A DNA stretch of 64,000 nucleotides from Proales similis (lineage: Eukaryota; Rotifera; Eurotatoria; Ploima; Proalidae), in NCBI GenBank assembly GCA_019059635.1, contig JAGVRJ010000013.1, positions 1,240,001-1,304,000 of the forward strand, read 5' to 3'. Positions within the stretch are counted from its first letter, which is position 1; each line of letters begins with the position of its first letter. This document shows, one piece after another, positions 22,062 to 31,884 of the stretch. The translations under genes and the position numbers were made by a program. The notes beneath the pieces are model-generated. The model made no database searches and had not been told where the DNA came from. It was given only the letters and a program-made list of their open reading frames with translations.

Positions 22062-24821
22062 ATGTCCGAAGAGATTGAGATCAGAAGCATCAACCAAGGT
22101 CAGAACTACAGCATGCCCATAGACACAGAGAGCCGAAGCGTGGAGATTGGCAAAATGGCCAAAATGCACATGAGTGGGTCATTGAACGACGACTCACTGC
22201 TTGAGCAGAGCGTCACAACCGACCAGAGCACCGTGAACGATCTGCATGCGACTGGTCAAACGTCCGGTCTCGAGCACTCGATCAGTGAGCCAAGTCTGTC
22301 CGGCTCGCAGAGCTTTGTTGAGCTCGCTCGACTGAACAGCTGTGGGCCGGAGACGAGACGCGAGCCGACCGAGTTCGCCTCCAAGATAAACGTAAACGCG
22401 CCGGCTTTCAAATATTCGAACCCGACATCGACGCCAATCAATCCAGAGCTCTTAAACAAGCTGAGTCAGTTCTCGTTGGGCGCCAACCGTCCGAGCTTGC
22501 CAAAGAATTTGTCCAACTTGTCCGAAGAGTTGAGAAACAGTGACAGAGAGAGCATCGATGAGTCGAGCAACGACAGCCGACAGCTCGCTCAACAAGCGTA
22601 CGGCGCAGCAGCAGCAAGCTACATGAGTCTGCCGTTGGGTCTGAGCCACAACTCGACTGCAGGCGTCGACCAAGAGGCGGCAGAGTTTGAGTTTCTGGAC
22701 ATGGGACAGGAGAAGATCAATTCACATTTGGACGCCTATCAATCTAAACAGGCGGTCGAGTTCGAGCAGTCGAACCGTTTGCATTACAGTGCACACAACG
22801 ACGCCAACGAGTCGTGGAGCTCGAAGGCGGTCGACTACGATGAAATGGGCGCCAGTGGCTTCCAGTCAGCCAAACGCTCCATTCAAGAGAATATTCAGTC
22901 GTTGAACAACAAATTCAACAGCCAACGAAATCAGCTTAGTCTTCACCAGCAACAGTCGACACAACATCAACAACAGCAGCAACAGCAGTTGAATCAACTA
23001 CAGCAGAATTCGCCGCAGAGTGGCAATTACCAGTCGCAAGCCATGAACCGCTCTATGACCGGTCTTGGCGAACAGTTTAACAAGAACGCAATGAACGAGA
23101 GCCGATCAAACGACGAGTACTTCCGTCGCATGTTGAACAATCTAAACTCGAACAACATGCAAGAGGCAACGAGACTCTTCTCCTCGCCCAACATGTCTTA
23201 CTCAGGCTACAACGAGCGTTCGGCAGTCGCCAGCGCAGAGCAGTCATTCGCAGCAGACAAGCACAGTGGCATGCTCAACTCGTCTAGTTCGTCGTTCAAT
23301 TTGAGCGCACATGCCGAGAACAAGTCTGAATATGAAGAGGACGACGTTTTCTCCGGCAATACCAATCAATACCAGAGCAGCTACAATGACGCCGCAAATA
23401 GCGCTGCAGCCAATTCCAATCTGGACCCGCTTTTGCTCGCATTGTACAGAAATCTGCTCATGAACCCGAACAGTTTGAACGAGCTGCTCAACGCCACCAA
23501 CGGCAACCAAGCGTCCAGCTCGAACCACAACGCCAACAACAACTCACAGAATCAGAACATAGACTACTTGCTGGCTCGCTTGGCCACCCAGACCAACTAC
23601 GACGAATGCAATCAGTCGAGTGCTGGCCCGTCTGCGGCCGCTCTTGCCCTGCTTAAACAACGACAGCTGAACAACGCTCGGTCGAACAGTGCGGGCGGCA
23701 GCAGCAGCAGCTCCCAGAATCCATTGTCGCTGTTTAACAACTTAAACGGTGGTTTGTTCAATGGCCAGCAAAACAACCAGACGAACAGTTTACTTCAGAA
23801 CGAGCAGAAGCGGCGCGTGAATTCAATCGCGACCGCCTACAATTTCAACGCACAAATGGAAAATGGCGCCAACAACTCGCTGTTCGGCGCCGCAAACGCA
23901 GGCATGCAAATGGGCCCGAATGCGTCGCTCTTGCTTCAAAACAGCTCAATGGCCTCGTCGGCTCGTCTCAACTCGGCGAACATAAACAGCGCGGCTGCGT
24001 CCATTCTGGGCGTGAACTCTTCGCTGCTCTCCAACCAGCTCGGCCTAAATGAGAACGCCAACTCTTTGCTAAACTTTGGCGCTCTAAATGGCCAGCAAGG
24101 ATCAAACTGCGGCAATAACGGCGCCAGCAGTCTGCTCTCAGCCCTGTCGCTCTCCTCTGTTGGCGGCTCCAACTCAAATGTGCTCATGACTGCCGGATCG
24201 AACAAGCCACTGCGCAGCGAGCGTCTGCCGCCCCAAGTGGTCGAAGAACTCATTAAACAGGCGAAAATAAAGCGAAAGAATGGCGGCAAGAAGGAGGTAT
24301 GTGTGTTCTGCCGCAACAACGGAGAGCGAGAGCAGATCTACACCAGTCACACGCTCAAGGACGCGTCCAACCACGTGTCGTGTCCCATCCTGAGAATGTA
24401 TCAGTGTCCGATCTGCCACGCGACTGGCGACCAGGCGCACACGATCAAGTATTGCCCGTACGCGGAGAAGGACAGCAATTGCATGAAACTGTTCAAAGAC
24501 GGCGGACGAATGTCGGCCGCGGCCGCTGCCTCTCTGCTCATGAATCAGTTCCCAGGCAGCCAGTCGCCGACTTCTCACTCTCCGCCGCCACCGTCGCTGA
24601 GTCAGTTCGCTGCCAGCAACCCGTTCAATTTGCAGTCGTCGGCCAACTGCCCGAGCAATAGTAACAACGGCAGTAGCAGCAACAACAACGCGTTGCCGTT
24701 CAACTTTAACCAGTCGCTCAACTTTAACAGCTTTAGCCCGTCAGGCTTGACCAGCAACAGTCTACTGTCGGGCATGTCAAACAAGCCAAGCGATTCGTTT
24801 TTCGGCAAGTCGTTCAACTAG
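22062..24821 (+). CDS. nanos: Nanos, with a very long low-complexity N-terminus
   Basis: RNA-binding translational repressor of the germline, partner of Pumilio and the CCR4-NOT deadenylase. The 919-residue frame is intronless. The nanos zinc finger lies at residues about 747-802 and is intact: first knuckle C-x2-C-x12-H-x10-C (CVFCRNNG to HVSC), second C-x2-C-x7-H-x4-C (CPICHATGDQAHTIKYC). It is preceded by basic KIKRKNGGKKE. The N-terminal ~740 residues are Asn/Ser/Gln-rich with a Q-run near 305-315 and recurring Asn-Asn-Ser blocks; the 115-residue tail is again Asn/Ser/Phe-rich. Most nanos proteins are 200-400 residues. The N-terminus shows no obvious second domain. The 3' flank is AT-rich. 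Function of the finger is well supported; the role of the low-complexity part (condensates?) is guesswork. Confidence 0.95.
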   Translation: MSEEIEIRSINQGQNYSMPIDTESRSVEIGKMAKMHMSGSLNDDSLLEQSVTTDQSTVNDLHATGQTSGLEHSISEPSLSGSQSFVELARLNSCGPETRREPTEFASKINVNAPAFKYSNPTSTPINPELLNKLSQFSLGANRPSLPKNLSNLSEELRNSDRESIDESSNDSRQLAQQAYGAAAASYMSLPLGLSHNSTAGVDQEAAEFEFLDMGQEKINSHLDAYQSKQAVEFEQSNRLHYSAHNDANESWSSKAVDYDEMGASGFQSAKRSIQENIQSLNNKFNSQRNQLSLHQQQSTQHQQQQQQQLNQLQQNSPQSGNYQSQAMNRSMTGLGEQFNKNAMNESRSNDEYFRRMLNNLNSNNMQEATRLFSSPNMSYSGYNERSAVASAEQSFAADKHSGMLNSSSSSFNLSAHAENKSEYEEDDVFSGNTNQYQSSYNDAANSAAANSNLDPLLLALYRNLLMNPNSLNELLNATNGNQASSSNHNANNNSQNQNIDYLLARLATQTNYDECNQSSAGPSAAALALLKQRQLNNARSNSAGGSSSSSQNPLSLFNNLNGGLFNGQQNNQTNSLLQNEQKRRVNSIATAYNFNAQMENGANNSLFGAANAGMQMGPNASLLLQNSSMASSARLNSANINSAAASILGVNSSLLSNQLGLNENANSLLNFGALNGQQGSNCGNNGASSLLSALSLSSVGGSNSNVLMTAGSNKPLRSERLPPQVVEELIKQAKIKRKNGGKKEVCVFCRNNGEREQIYTSHTLKDASNHVSCPILRMYQCPICHATGDQAHTIKYCPYAEKDSNCMKLFKDGGRMSAAAAASLLMNQFPGSQSPTSHSPPPPSLSQFAASNPFNLQSSANCPSNSNNGSSSNNNALPFNFNQSLNFNSFSPSGLTSNSLLSGMSNKPSDSFFGKSFN

Positions 24822-26150
24822 TCAATGAGTCAATTGAATCGCAGCTCAGTCTTTGAACAGTTTCATCAAATCGAGCCAAAGTAGATTGAAACAATTTGAC
24901 CTTCCTTCCTTCTATGTTTCAAGCATAAGCACTCTCTCAGTCCGTTTCTTCCTGTGTCCCATAAAGCACTGCCGCCTGCCTGCCTGTCACTCTTCCCAGC
25001 ATCCTAACCGCCTCTTCTATCCGACAATCTGACCACACCTAAAGCCATTCAACCGCCGCTAGACAATTCGTATCTAATTTGTAGCAATTCCAATTTATTA
25101 ATATTCGCTGTGCTTGAATTAGTTAATTAACCTTAAAAAACCAATTTAGTCACCAATTGCATAAAAACGCAGTTCAATACAGAATTAATGCTATTAAAAA
25201 AAAAAGGACATTAAAAAAACGCATCGAATTAATCTTTCGTCCGCAATTAATTTGAAAAGAAAATGAAACCAAACAATACATTAAATATTTTTATCGAAAT
25301 TTATTTATTCCAAACGTTTCTCGCACACGCTCGCAGCCTCACTCACGAACTTACTACCTCACATGCATGTTCGAATTTATCCATCACTCCTACGAACACT
25401 GCGGCCTTGAGAGGCGAGTGAGAATTAGCCAACAAACAATTAGGAAACGGCCTTCTCTCGCCCTATCTCTCTCTTGGCCTCTGTTTTCTGTTCATTTCCA
25501 TCCTTCAAGAGTTCGCTGTGTGCCGCTGTCCGAGTCAATGAATGTGTGAGAAGAAAAAAATTAAAAAAAAAAAGAGCGATTGATTAAAATGAGCAATGAG
25601 CGAAGTCACTTGCTCTGTCTGAGCTTTGTTTGGCTCGACTGTTTTTTTTATATGTTTTCTTTCTTTTTCGTATGCTCTCGCATCTTGGTTCAGCAAGTGA
25701 AGAGCCAACAGCCTCAACAACAGAGCTCGGCTTGGCATAGACGCTTGGCTGCAGCGTTCAAAAAATGTGCAACGCACTCACTCAGACAGAGAGCCAGACA
25801 ACGCTCGGCATTTTAAAACCACTGAACGACGAAAGACACTTTTCCTTTGAGCGGCACTTATCTACGCATTTATCCCACTCAGCCTTTACCGCTCCTTCAC
25901 TTATTCAGGCATTTATTCACTCATTCATTTACCGTCCAACATCCAAGGCCGTTTACTGTTCTTGTTGTTATTGCCGCCCGCACTGGCCTTTTTTCTCTTT
26001 CTTTTCCTCCTTTTCCCTCTGTTGTCACATTCGACAGCAGCCAGTTTGAGATGAACATGAGAAGTCGTTTTTTTTTCTTAGTTTTGAAAGTTTTAATAAT
26101 AAACTCATTGAAATTGAAACTCAAAACTTGATTTGCGTCAGATTGCAACT
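24822..26150. other. Nanos 3' region and spacer
   Basis: The first ~450 bases are AT-rich and probably 3'UTR. The block 25080-25310 is very AT-rich with A runs. The rest has T- and C-rich tracts and no supported coding frame. I saw no clear Pumilio element (TGTANATA) by eye. Confidence 0.45.
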
Positions 26151-26512
26151 CTAAAGAGCTAAGAATAGGCGACCGACGAGATCAAGAGCGAGCACAAGAC
26201 CGAACAAGTTAGGATCGCTTTGAAACGCTCTTGCGCTGGCCGAGCCAGTCTTGAGGTTCGAACCGTCCGTTTTGCTTGAGTTGCGCTCTCTGCTGTAATA
26301 TGGATGCGAGTCTAACAAAGAGACGAGCTCAGACGGACCAATTTGGAGAGGAGCTCGATTGAATTGTCCTCGCATTGACAAGCATTCGCCTACGTCAATT
26401 TGATGAAAATGAAAAGACAACCATTTTCCGGCTGATTCTCACCTGTGTCCAGGAAGACCCACAGAACTAAAAGACTCAGTATAAGTGGCTTGATCAGCTC
26501 AATTCTGTTCAT
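26151..26512 (-). CDS. Small secreted protein, possible GPI anchor; unrecognised
   Basis: Hand-built two-exon gene of 102 residues. Exon 1 (26512-26443) encodes MNRIELIKPLILSLLVLWVF followed by LDT, a clear signal peptide. The donor GTGAGA and a TTTTCATTTTCATC-to-TAG acceptor remove 53 nt, and exon 2 (26389-26151) continues in phase as GECLSMRGQFNRAPLQIGPS. The mature part has one Cys, an NSS sequon, and Ser/Lys-rich sequence. It ends in a hydrophobic stretch (NLFGLVLALDLVGRLFLAL) that could be a GPI-attachment signal or a membrane anchor. No family recognised and no dibasic processing sites. No minus-strand AATAAA was found close downstream, which lowers confidence. Confidence 0.5.
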
Positions 26513-27461
26513 TTTCGGTCTGAGTTGAAGATCAATCTTGAACTAAACTAATGCTCAATCAATCTTTGCGGTTCTGGCTGCTGGTGTCAGGTCCCAGCTC
26601 GGTCAGTGGCGCATAAAGCAGAATCGAGCCGCTCTTCAATCAGTCATACTTGTAGACACTCTATTTTGGCCTTAATGACACTTGAGCAGCTCAAGCCCTT
26701 GGGCTATGTTCTAGATTTGCACTACCATCCAAGAGAGCAAATTTCGCGTAACCAATCTAGCCGCCTCTCCTCCTCGCTCTATCGCGTTTCTCTCCGGTTC
26801 TGTGTTGATTTCGCTTGTTGGTTTAGGCGACGGACGCTCTTAGCGCCTGACGACGACAAATCTAGCGCGTTCTAACGCAAAAATGCGATAATTGAGAAAA
26901 CTACTTGATCTGGATAACAGAGAGATTCTCTTCAAGAGCTATCGAGCGGGCGGCTTTCTTAATGAGCCTCTTCGATCTCATCTACTTTGAGCGAAATTGC
27001 TTCTCATCTGCTAAGGCGACCTGCTTGCCTCGCCCCGCTCTAGGCTACGGCACCAGCGGCAGCCTGAAGCGTCCTGGAGAAGAAAGTAAAGCACAACAAA
27101 CGAGCAGAGATTTGCCTCTTTTATCGAGCCAGTGTAGAGTAAAAATCAAACCGAATTGAAATTATGAAAAAAAAAAACACAAAACTCATGTCCAAATTGA
27201 GATCGATCGGCTTTGTTCTTTTAGATATAAAATAGAGGAGATGATCAAGTGAAAAGGTGAGAACCAAACCAGAAAAAGAATAAAACGAAAGATAAAAAGG
27301 AGGAGAAGGATAAAACGTGGCAGAATGAAACACAAATCTGGGCCGAAGATGAAAGGAAAAGATGTGAGTTGCATGAGAAGGGCCGCATTTGAGGAGGCAG
27401 CGAAGCTGGTCGCGGGTGGCGGCCAACTAGGCACGTCCCTTGCATAGACGGCAGCCAAAGT
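26513..27461. other. Spacer, no gene seen
   Basis: About 950 bases between the small secreted gene and the 3' end of the second GPCR. The part 27100-27360 is A-rich on the plus strand and is probably GPCR 3'UTR on the minus strand. No coding frame is convincing. Confidence 0.4.
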
Positions 27462-30033
27462 CTAACTGAGATCGGCAGTTTCACATTCATTGTCATGCTG
27501 GCAAACGAGCTTCGAATCAGATTTGCTCCACGCGGCGTCTCTCGGCTCTGAACCTGGACTGGTGTGGTTCACGCGTGTTTTCAGGCCGCGGTTTGCTTTT
27601 TTTGACTTTGTGTTGTAGGCGAACGCTTTTTGCTGATAATTTCCAAGCGATTGGGAGCTTTTCACCGCAGCCGATGTGTTATTGAGCAATGCTTGATCAA
27701 CCGAGCTGGCGTTCGTCAGCTTTCGCCGCTTCTGATTAGTTGGATCGCTGGGCGCCATCTCCTGATGCTTAGAATCGTCCCAAGCTGAATGCTTATTTTC
27801 ACTTGACGGTGGTGTTGTAGGCGCCGTTCTAAACGAATATTGACTTTGACTTGGCAAGGTCTTCTCGCCAAGCGACGTCTTGGCCTCGGCACTCAGGTCG
27901 CCGGCGTTCAGTCGGTCTGCTGAGCTAAACAACCGCTTCTGAAGAGTGTCGTTTGAGTCTTGACTGCCCGGCGAGAGTTGATGTGGCGTGGCATAATTCG
28001 AAATGGAATAGGACGAGTCGTTGACACCGTTTGTGCTGTTTGTCGTTGCTCTCTCATCCGGCTGCTCTGCGTTGTCGTCGATTTGAGGCACAATTGTGGT
28101 CTCAAGCTCGCCACTTGGCTCTTGCTGCTCATCGTCATTTGCTTCTGCTGCGGCCGCCGGTGGGGTCAAGGAGGCGCGGAAAAACTCCTTCTTTTGCGCT
28201 TCAATGCGCTTCTTTTGCTCGCTGATTTCAATCGCGGTCTGTTCATCGTTGACGACGCAGCCCTCTTCGCTGCGCTTTTCGATTAGCGGGCCACACTCGT
28301 GCGGACGAGCGTGCCGCTTGGCAGTCGACGAGACGCTTATTCGCGCCTGATACGAGTTGCTCACGTACTCTGGGTACATTCGACGACGCTCTTCGTTGCG
28401 CAGCTTGTCGTTCAGGCCACGACACCTGAAGCAGAGTATCTCAACAAACGGCTGTCTGAACTCTCGATTAAAACGGGCGTAAATCATCGGGTTGAGAGCA
28501 GAGTTGAAGTAGCCGAGCCAGAGCAAGAGCGAGTCCAAAAACTTGGGTATGTAATCACCGACTTTACGATCGCCGCTCAAGCTTATCGGCTTCACCACGG
28601 CCAGTATGAAAAACGGCAGCCAGCAGAGAATGAAGCAGCCCATGATGACGCCCAGCGTGCGAGTGGCTTTCTGGTTCTTGCCGTGCGACGACGAGCTGTT
28701 GCGCTTTAGATGAGTGAACGCCTGGGTCAGTCGACGGCCGACCTTTTTGCCCACCCCGCTGCTGCGACGACTGTCGACGCCAACGTTCACAATCACGTGA
28801 CTGGCCATGGTCTGCTGCGAGTCGCGATTGTTGTAGACAGCCACATCGTGACTCGATATTGACGAACGTCCGGCTGCTCTTGAGTAGACAGAGTCGTCTT
28901 CAGAAGGCGATCTCACCTCACGGCCGGCCGAGTTGCTCGGCCCTGCTCGTCTAAACCGCTTGAGCAGATTCTCTCGAGTGTTGATTATGTATTTGAACGG
29001 TCGCCTTGCGCGGCTCACGTTGCTGCTTTGCTCCGAAGAGCTTGGCCGCTTTAAGCCGATCAGCTCGAATGTGTTGTTTGTACGGCAGCTGCTATTGAGC
29101 TCCTCGTGCGACTCGGGCATCACTGTAATGGACGGTGCGTCGATTCGAATTCTGCCCGCGGTCTCCATTTCGCGTTGCTTCACCTTCTTCGCCGCTCTGT
29201 ATATGTTCAGGTAGATGACCACCATGACGAGACAAGGCAAGTAGAATGCGAACATGGTGGCGTAGATTTGATACTTGAGGTCTGAGCTGACCATGCAGAT
29301 CTTGTCCATTTGCAGTTGGGCCGACGGCTTGCCCCAGCCGAACAGGGGCGGAATTGAGATTAGCGCGCTGAGCAGCCAGACGACGAGTATCATGAGAAGC
29401 ATGAGCTTGGCGTTGCGTCGTTGCGTGTAGACCATTGGCTGCAAAATTATGAAATAACGGTCGACGCTGATCGCGCACAGGTTCAGTATTGACGCCGTGC
29501 ACAACAGCACGTCAGACAGGGTCCACAGATCGCACAGGATTGCACCAAGGTACCACCTAAAGAGAAGCGCGATTGAATTAGACCGAGCGCTGGAACTGAC
29601 ACAATCTGTCAACTTACTTGTTTTCGTTGCTCATTTCCACATAGACGGCGAACGGCATCGCAAATATGCCAACCAGCAGGTCGCTTACCGCCAAGCTCAC
29701 GATAAGCAAATTGTTTGCATTGTCAGCAGTGTGAAGTCGGCGAACAATAACAACGGCGAGAATGACGAGCGAATTGCCAATCAACGTGGACAGAATTATC
29801 GAGCCGAACACAATTGTCAACACGCTCGTGTAGATGATGTTGCCGATCGAGGTGGTGGACAGAGATGGATGCTTGAATAAATTAGATGCGTTCGACTCGA
29901 GTGAGCTGACGAGGTCTGACGAGTTGATCGATTCGGTTTGATTTTGACCACTTGCAGCACAAATGCAACACGAACTGATAAGCAGAACGAGCGCAAGTTG
30001 CTCAAAAGTCTTGAAGCGTGCCCGATTGCTCAT
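27462..30033 (-). CDS. Biogenic amine GPCR (5-HT7/D1-like by eye)
   Basis: Two exons (30033-29618 and 29556-27462) joined across a 61-nt intron in phase, giving about 836 residues. The chosen ATG begins MSNRARFKTFEQLALVLLIS, a signal-like segment, then several N-glycosylation sequons (NQTES, NSSD, NASN). TM1 has LIGNSLVILAVVIV, TM2 LAVSDLLVGIFAMPFAVYV. TM3 has the amine-binding Asp and DRY motif (LSDVLLCTASILNLCAISVD, then RYF). TM4 WLLSALISIPPLFGW and TM5 FAFYLPCLVMVVIYLNIYRA resemble 5-HT7. TM6 is TLGVIMGCFILCWLPFFILA; TM7 ends WLGYFNSALNPMIYARFN. ICL3 is long and Ser/Arg-rich; the C-tail after NPxxY is about 290 residues and low-complexity. An upstream in-frame ATG exists at 30192. Serotonin or dopamine as ligand is inferred only. 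Confidence 0.9.
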
Positions 30034-30719
30034 GGCCCCAAGTGAATCCGTGAATCGACCGCGTCCGCCTTCTTTTTTTTTCGATGAGTCGACTATCGAG
30101 ATGATGCTAATGCTGCTTGTGCTGCCAGTAGGGACGTTGCTGATGATGACAGTGATGATGATCCATTCGATAGGTTGGTGACGCTCGAGCACGGCTCAAA
30201 ATGACTACGTTTGCTTGTAGCAGTAGACACAGGTGCGGCTCATGATCAAATTCTAAAATTTCACGCAAATTACCGAATTTCTCATTGTCACAATCAGGAT
30301 GTGCGCGGTGCCGTGTTCATTTGAGAACCCCACGGACCCATGCGCAATCGCAAGTGAATTGAAAAGCAAGTGGAAAGCGGCGCCAACCTAAACAGTGAAA
30401 CAAGAAAACGAAAAGTGCGAGAGACGCAGCACTTGATTGCAAACAGTCAAATGATGTCGAATGAATTTTGAAGGCAGTTAGAGTCTCAAGCACCAGCCGT
30501 GTAGACAAAACAAAAACAGCGGCCACAAAATGCATACGGCTTCATAGTCGGAAAAGCGGCGTAAAACCAAGTCGAGCTTGAAATGCTCCTAAAACTAGCG
30601 GCAGCAGGAGAAAAAGCTTTTAACAAATGAGAAAGCAATTTCGCCTCTCCGCATTCCGGTACGCTTTCAGTCGACCGAAAGAGAGAAGAAAAAGAAGAAG
30701 GAAGCGAGGCTAATCCAAT

Positions 30720-31146
30720 TATTACTCAACAAACTCGATCGCTAAGCCTTGTGCTCGTTGTCGTCGTCGTCGTCAATCAGACGTTCTAAAAATAGAAATT
30801 TTCTTGCTTTTCTAATTAGAATGCTGCCAATATCCATTTCTATTTGCGTTGATGACGCTACGTCGACGCCACCGACCTGCTCCTGCTCCAGTGCCTCAAT
30901 CAACTGCAGCAGTTGTCTTGGCCCTCCGACTCGGCTCACCAGTGAGTAGGCTTTCTTGCCTGCTCACTCGCTCGCTCGATCGCTCGCTTGCTTGCTTAGC
31001 CTGCTTTCTAGTTGCTGCGTGATTTTTAGGCCGGAAGTCGAATCAAAGCTTTTAAAACACTGCTGCTGGGTTGCCACAGCCCTCGGTGCACCACACAGAC
31101 TCAAAATAGAAGCCAGAGCAGAGATTGCCGAGCTTAATAGGCGCCT
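30720..31146. other. Ambiguous possible exons on either strand
   Basis: Plus-strand reading: a frame DLLLLQCLNQLQQLSWPSDS ends at a good donor (CCAGTGAGTA near 30941) and joins in phase across about 90 nt to an exon at about 31030 ending IEARAEIAELNRRLI and TAA at 31144. Minus-strand reading: PRQLLQLIEALEQEQ with a possible intron holding a TTCTAATTAG branch point, ending ERLIDDDDDNEHKA. The same helix-like composition arises on both strands. No start codon, family match or polyadenylation signal settles it. Confidence 0.25.
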
Positions 31147-31855
31147 GATCTAAATCCGAGCAACAGCGGTGGCGCGTTTAAATCAACTGCAAGCGAGGAA
31201 TTATTGATTGCAGCAACACGTTTTGGCCAAATTCTGCAAAACAAATGCATATTTCATAAATAATTCACGCAACTACTCATTGAGCCTGTTAAGGCCCAAG
31301 ATTTCTTACCCCACACACACACACAAACAAAGTGGCAGGGGCGGCTCTAAATGCCTCTGAAATGAGGCAAAAATCACGCTGACGATGAACGCAAATTCAT
31401 GAACGACCCAAAAAAAAAATGCGAAAAACAAAATTGCATGAAAGGCGGGCAGCACTACGTCTATTATGAAACGTAATATGGCTTTAATCTCATTCTTTCT
31501 ATTTGTGTTGGCAATTTACATCAGGACCTGTCAACGAAATGACTCTTCATGGCAAGCGAGCGGACGGAAAGCCTGATGCTGCAGCTACTGCTGCTCCTTT
31601 GACTCTTTTTTGCCTTCTCTTCAATCCTCTCTTGATGATCAAAGACGGAGACGCGCTTCACTGCTGCCTTTTCTACGCGGCCTCTCTCTCTCTCTCTGCC
31701 TCTCTCACTCTCGCTGTCTGTATCTTTCGCTCGGCGTTCTTCTCGTCATTGTCGCCGACGCCTCTCTTCTGCTTATGTATTATTGATTGATATTTAACTA
31801 ATTATCAAAATAATCAAGTCAATCATGGACAACAAAATTAAATCCGAAAGGCATA

Positions 31856-31884
31856 TGTGTGTGTGTGTGTGTGCGTGTGTGTGC
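31856..31884. repeat. (GT)n microsatellite
   Basis: Dinucleotide GT run, interrupted by one GC, inside the gene-poor spacer. Confidence 0.85.

Noticed and set aside
26250-26270. GGTTCGAACC resembling a tRNA T-arm
   Set aside because: No acceptor stem, D-arm or anticodon arm can be folded around it, and it lies inside a plausible coding exon.
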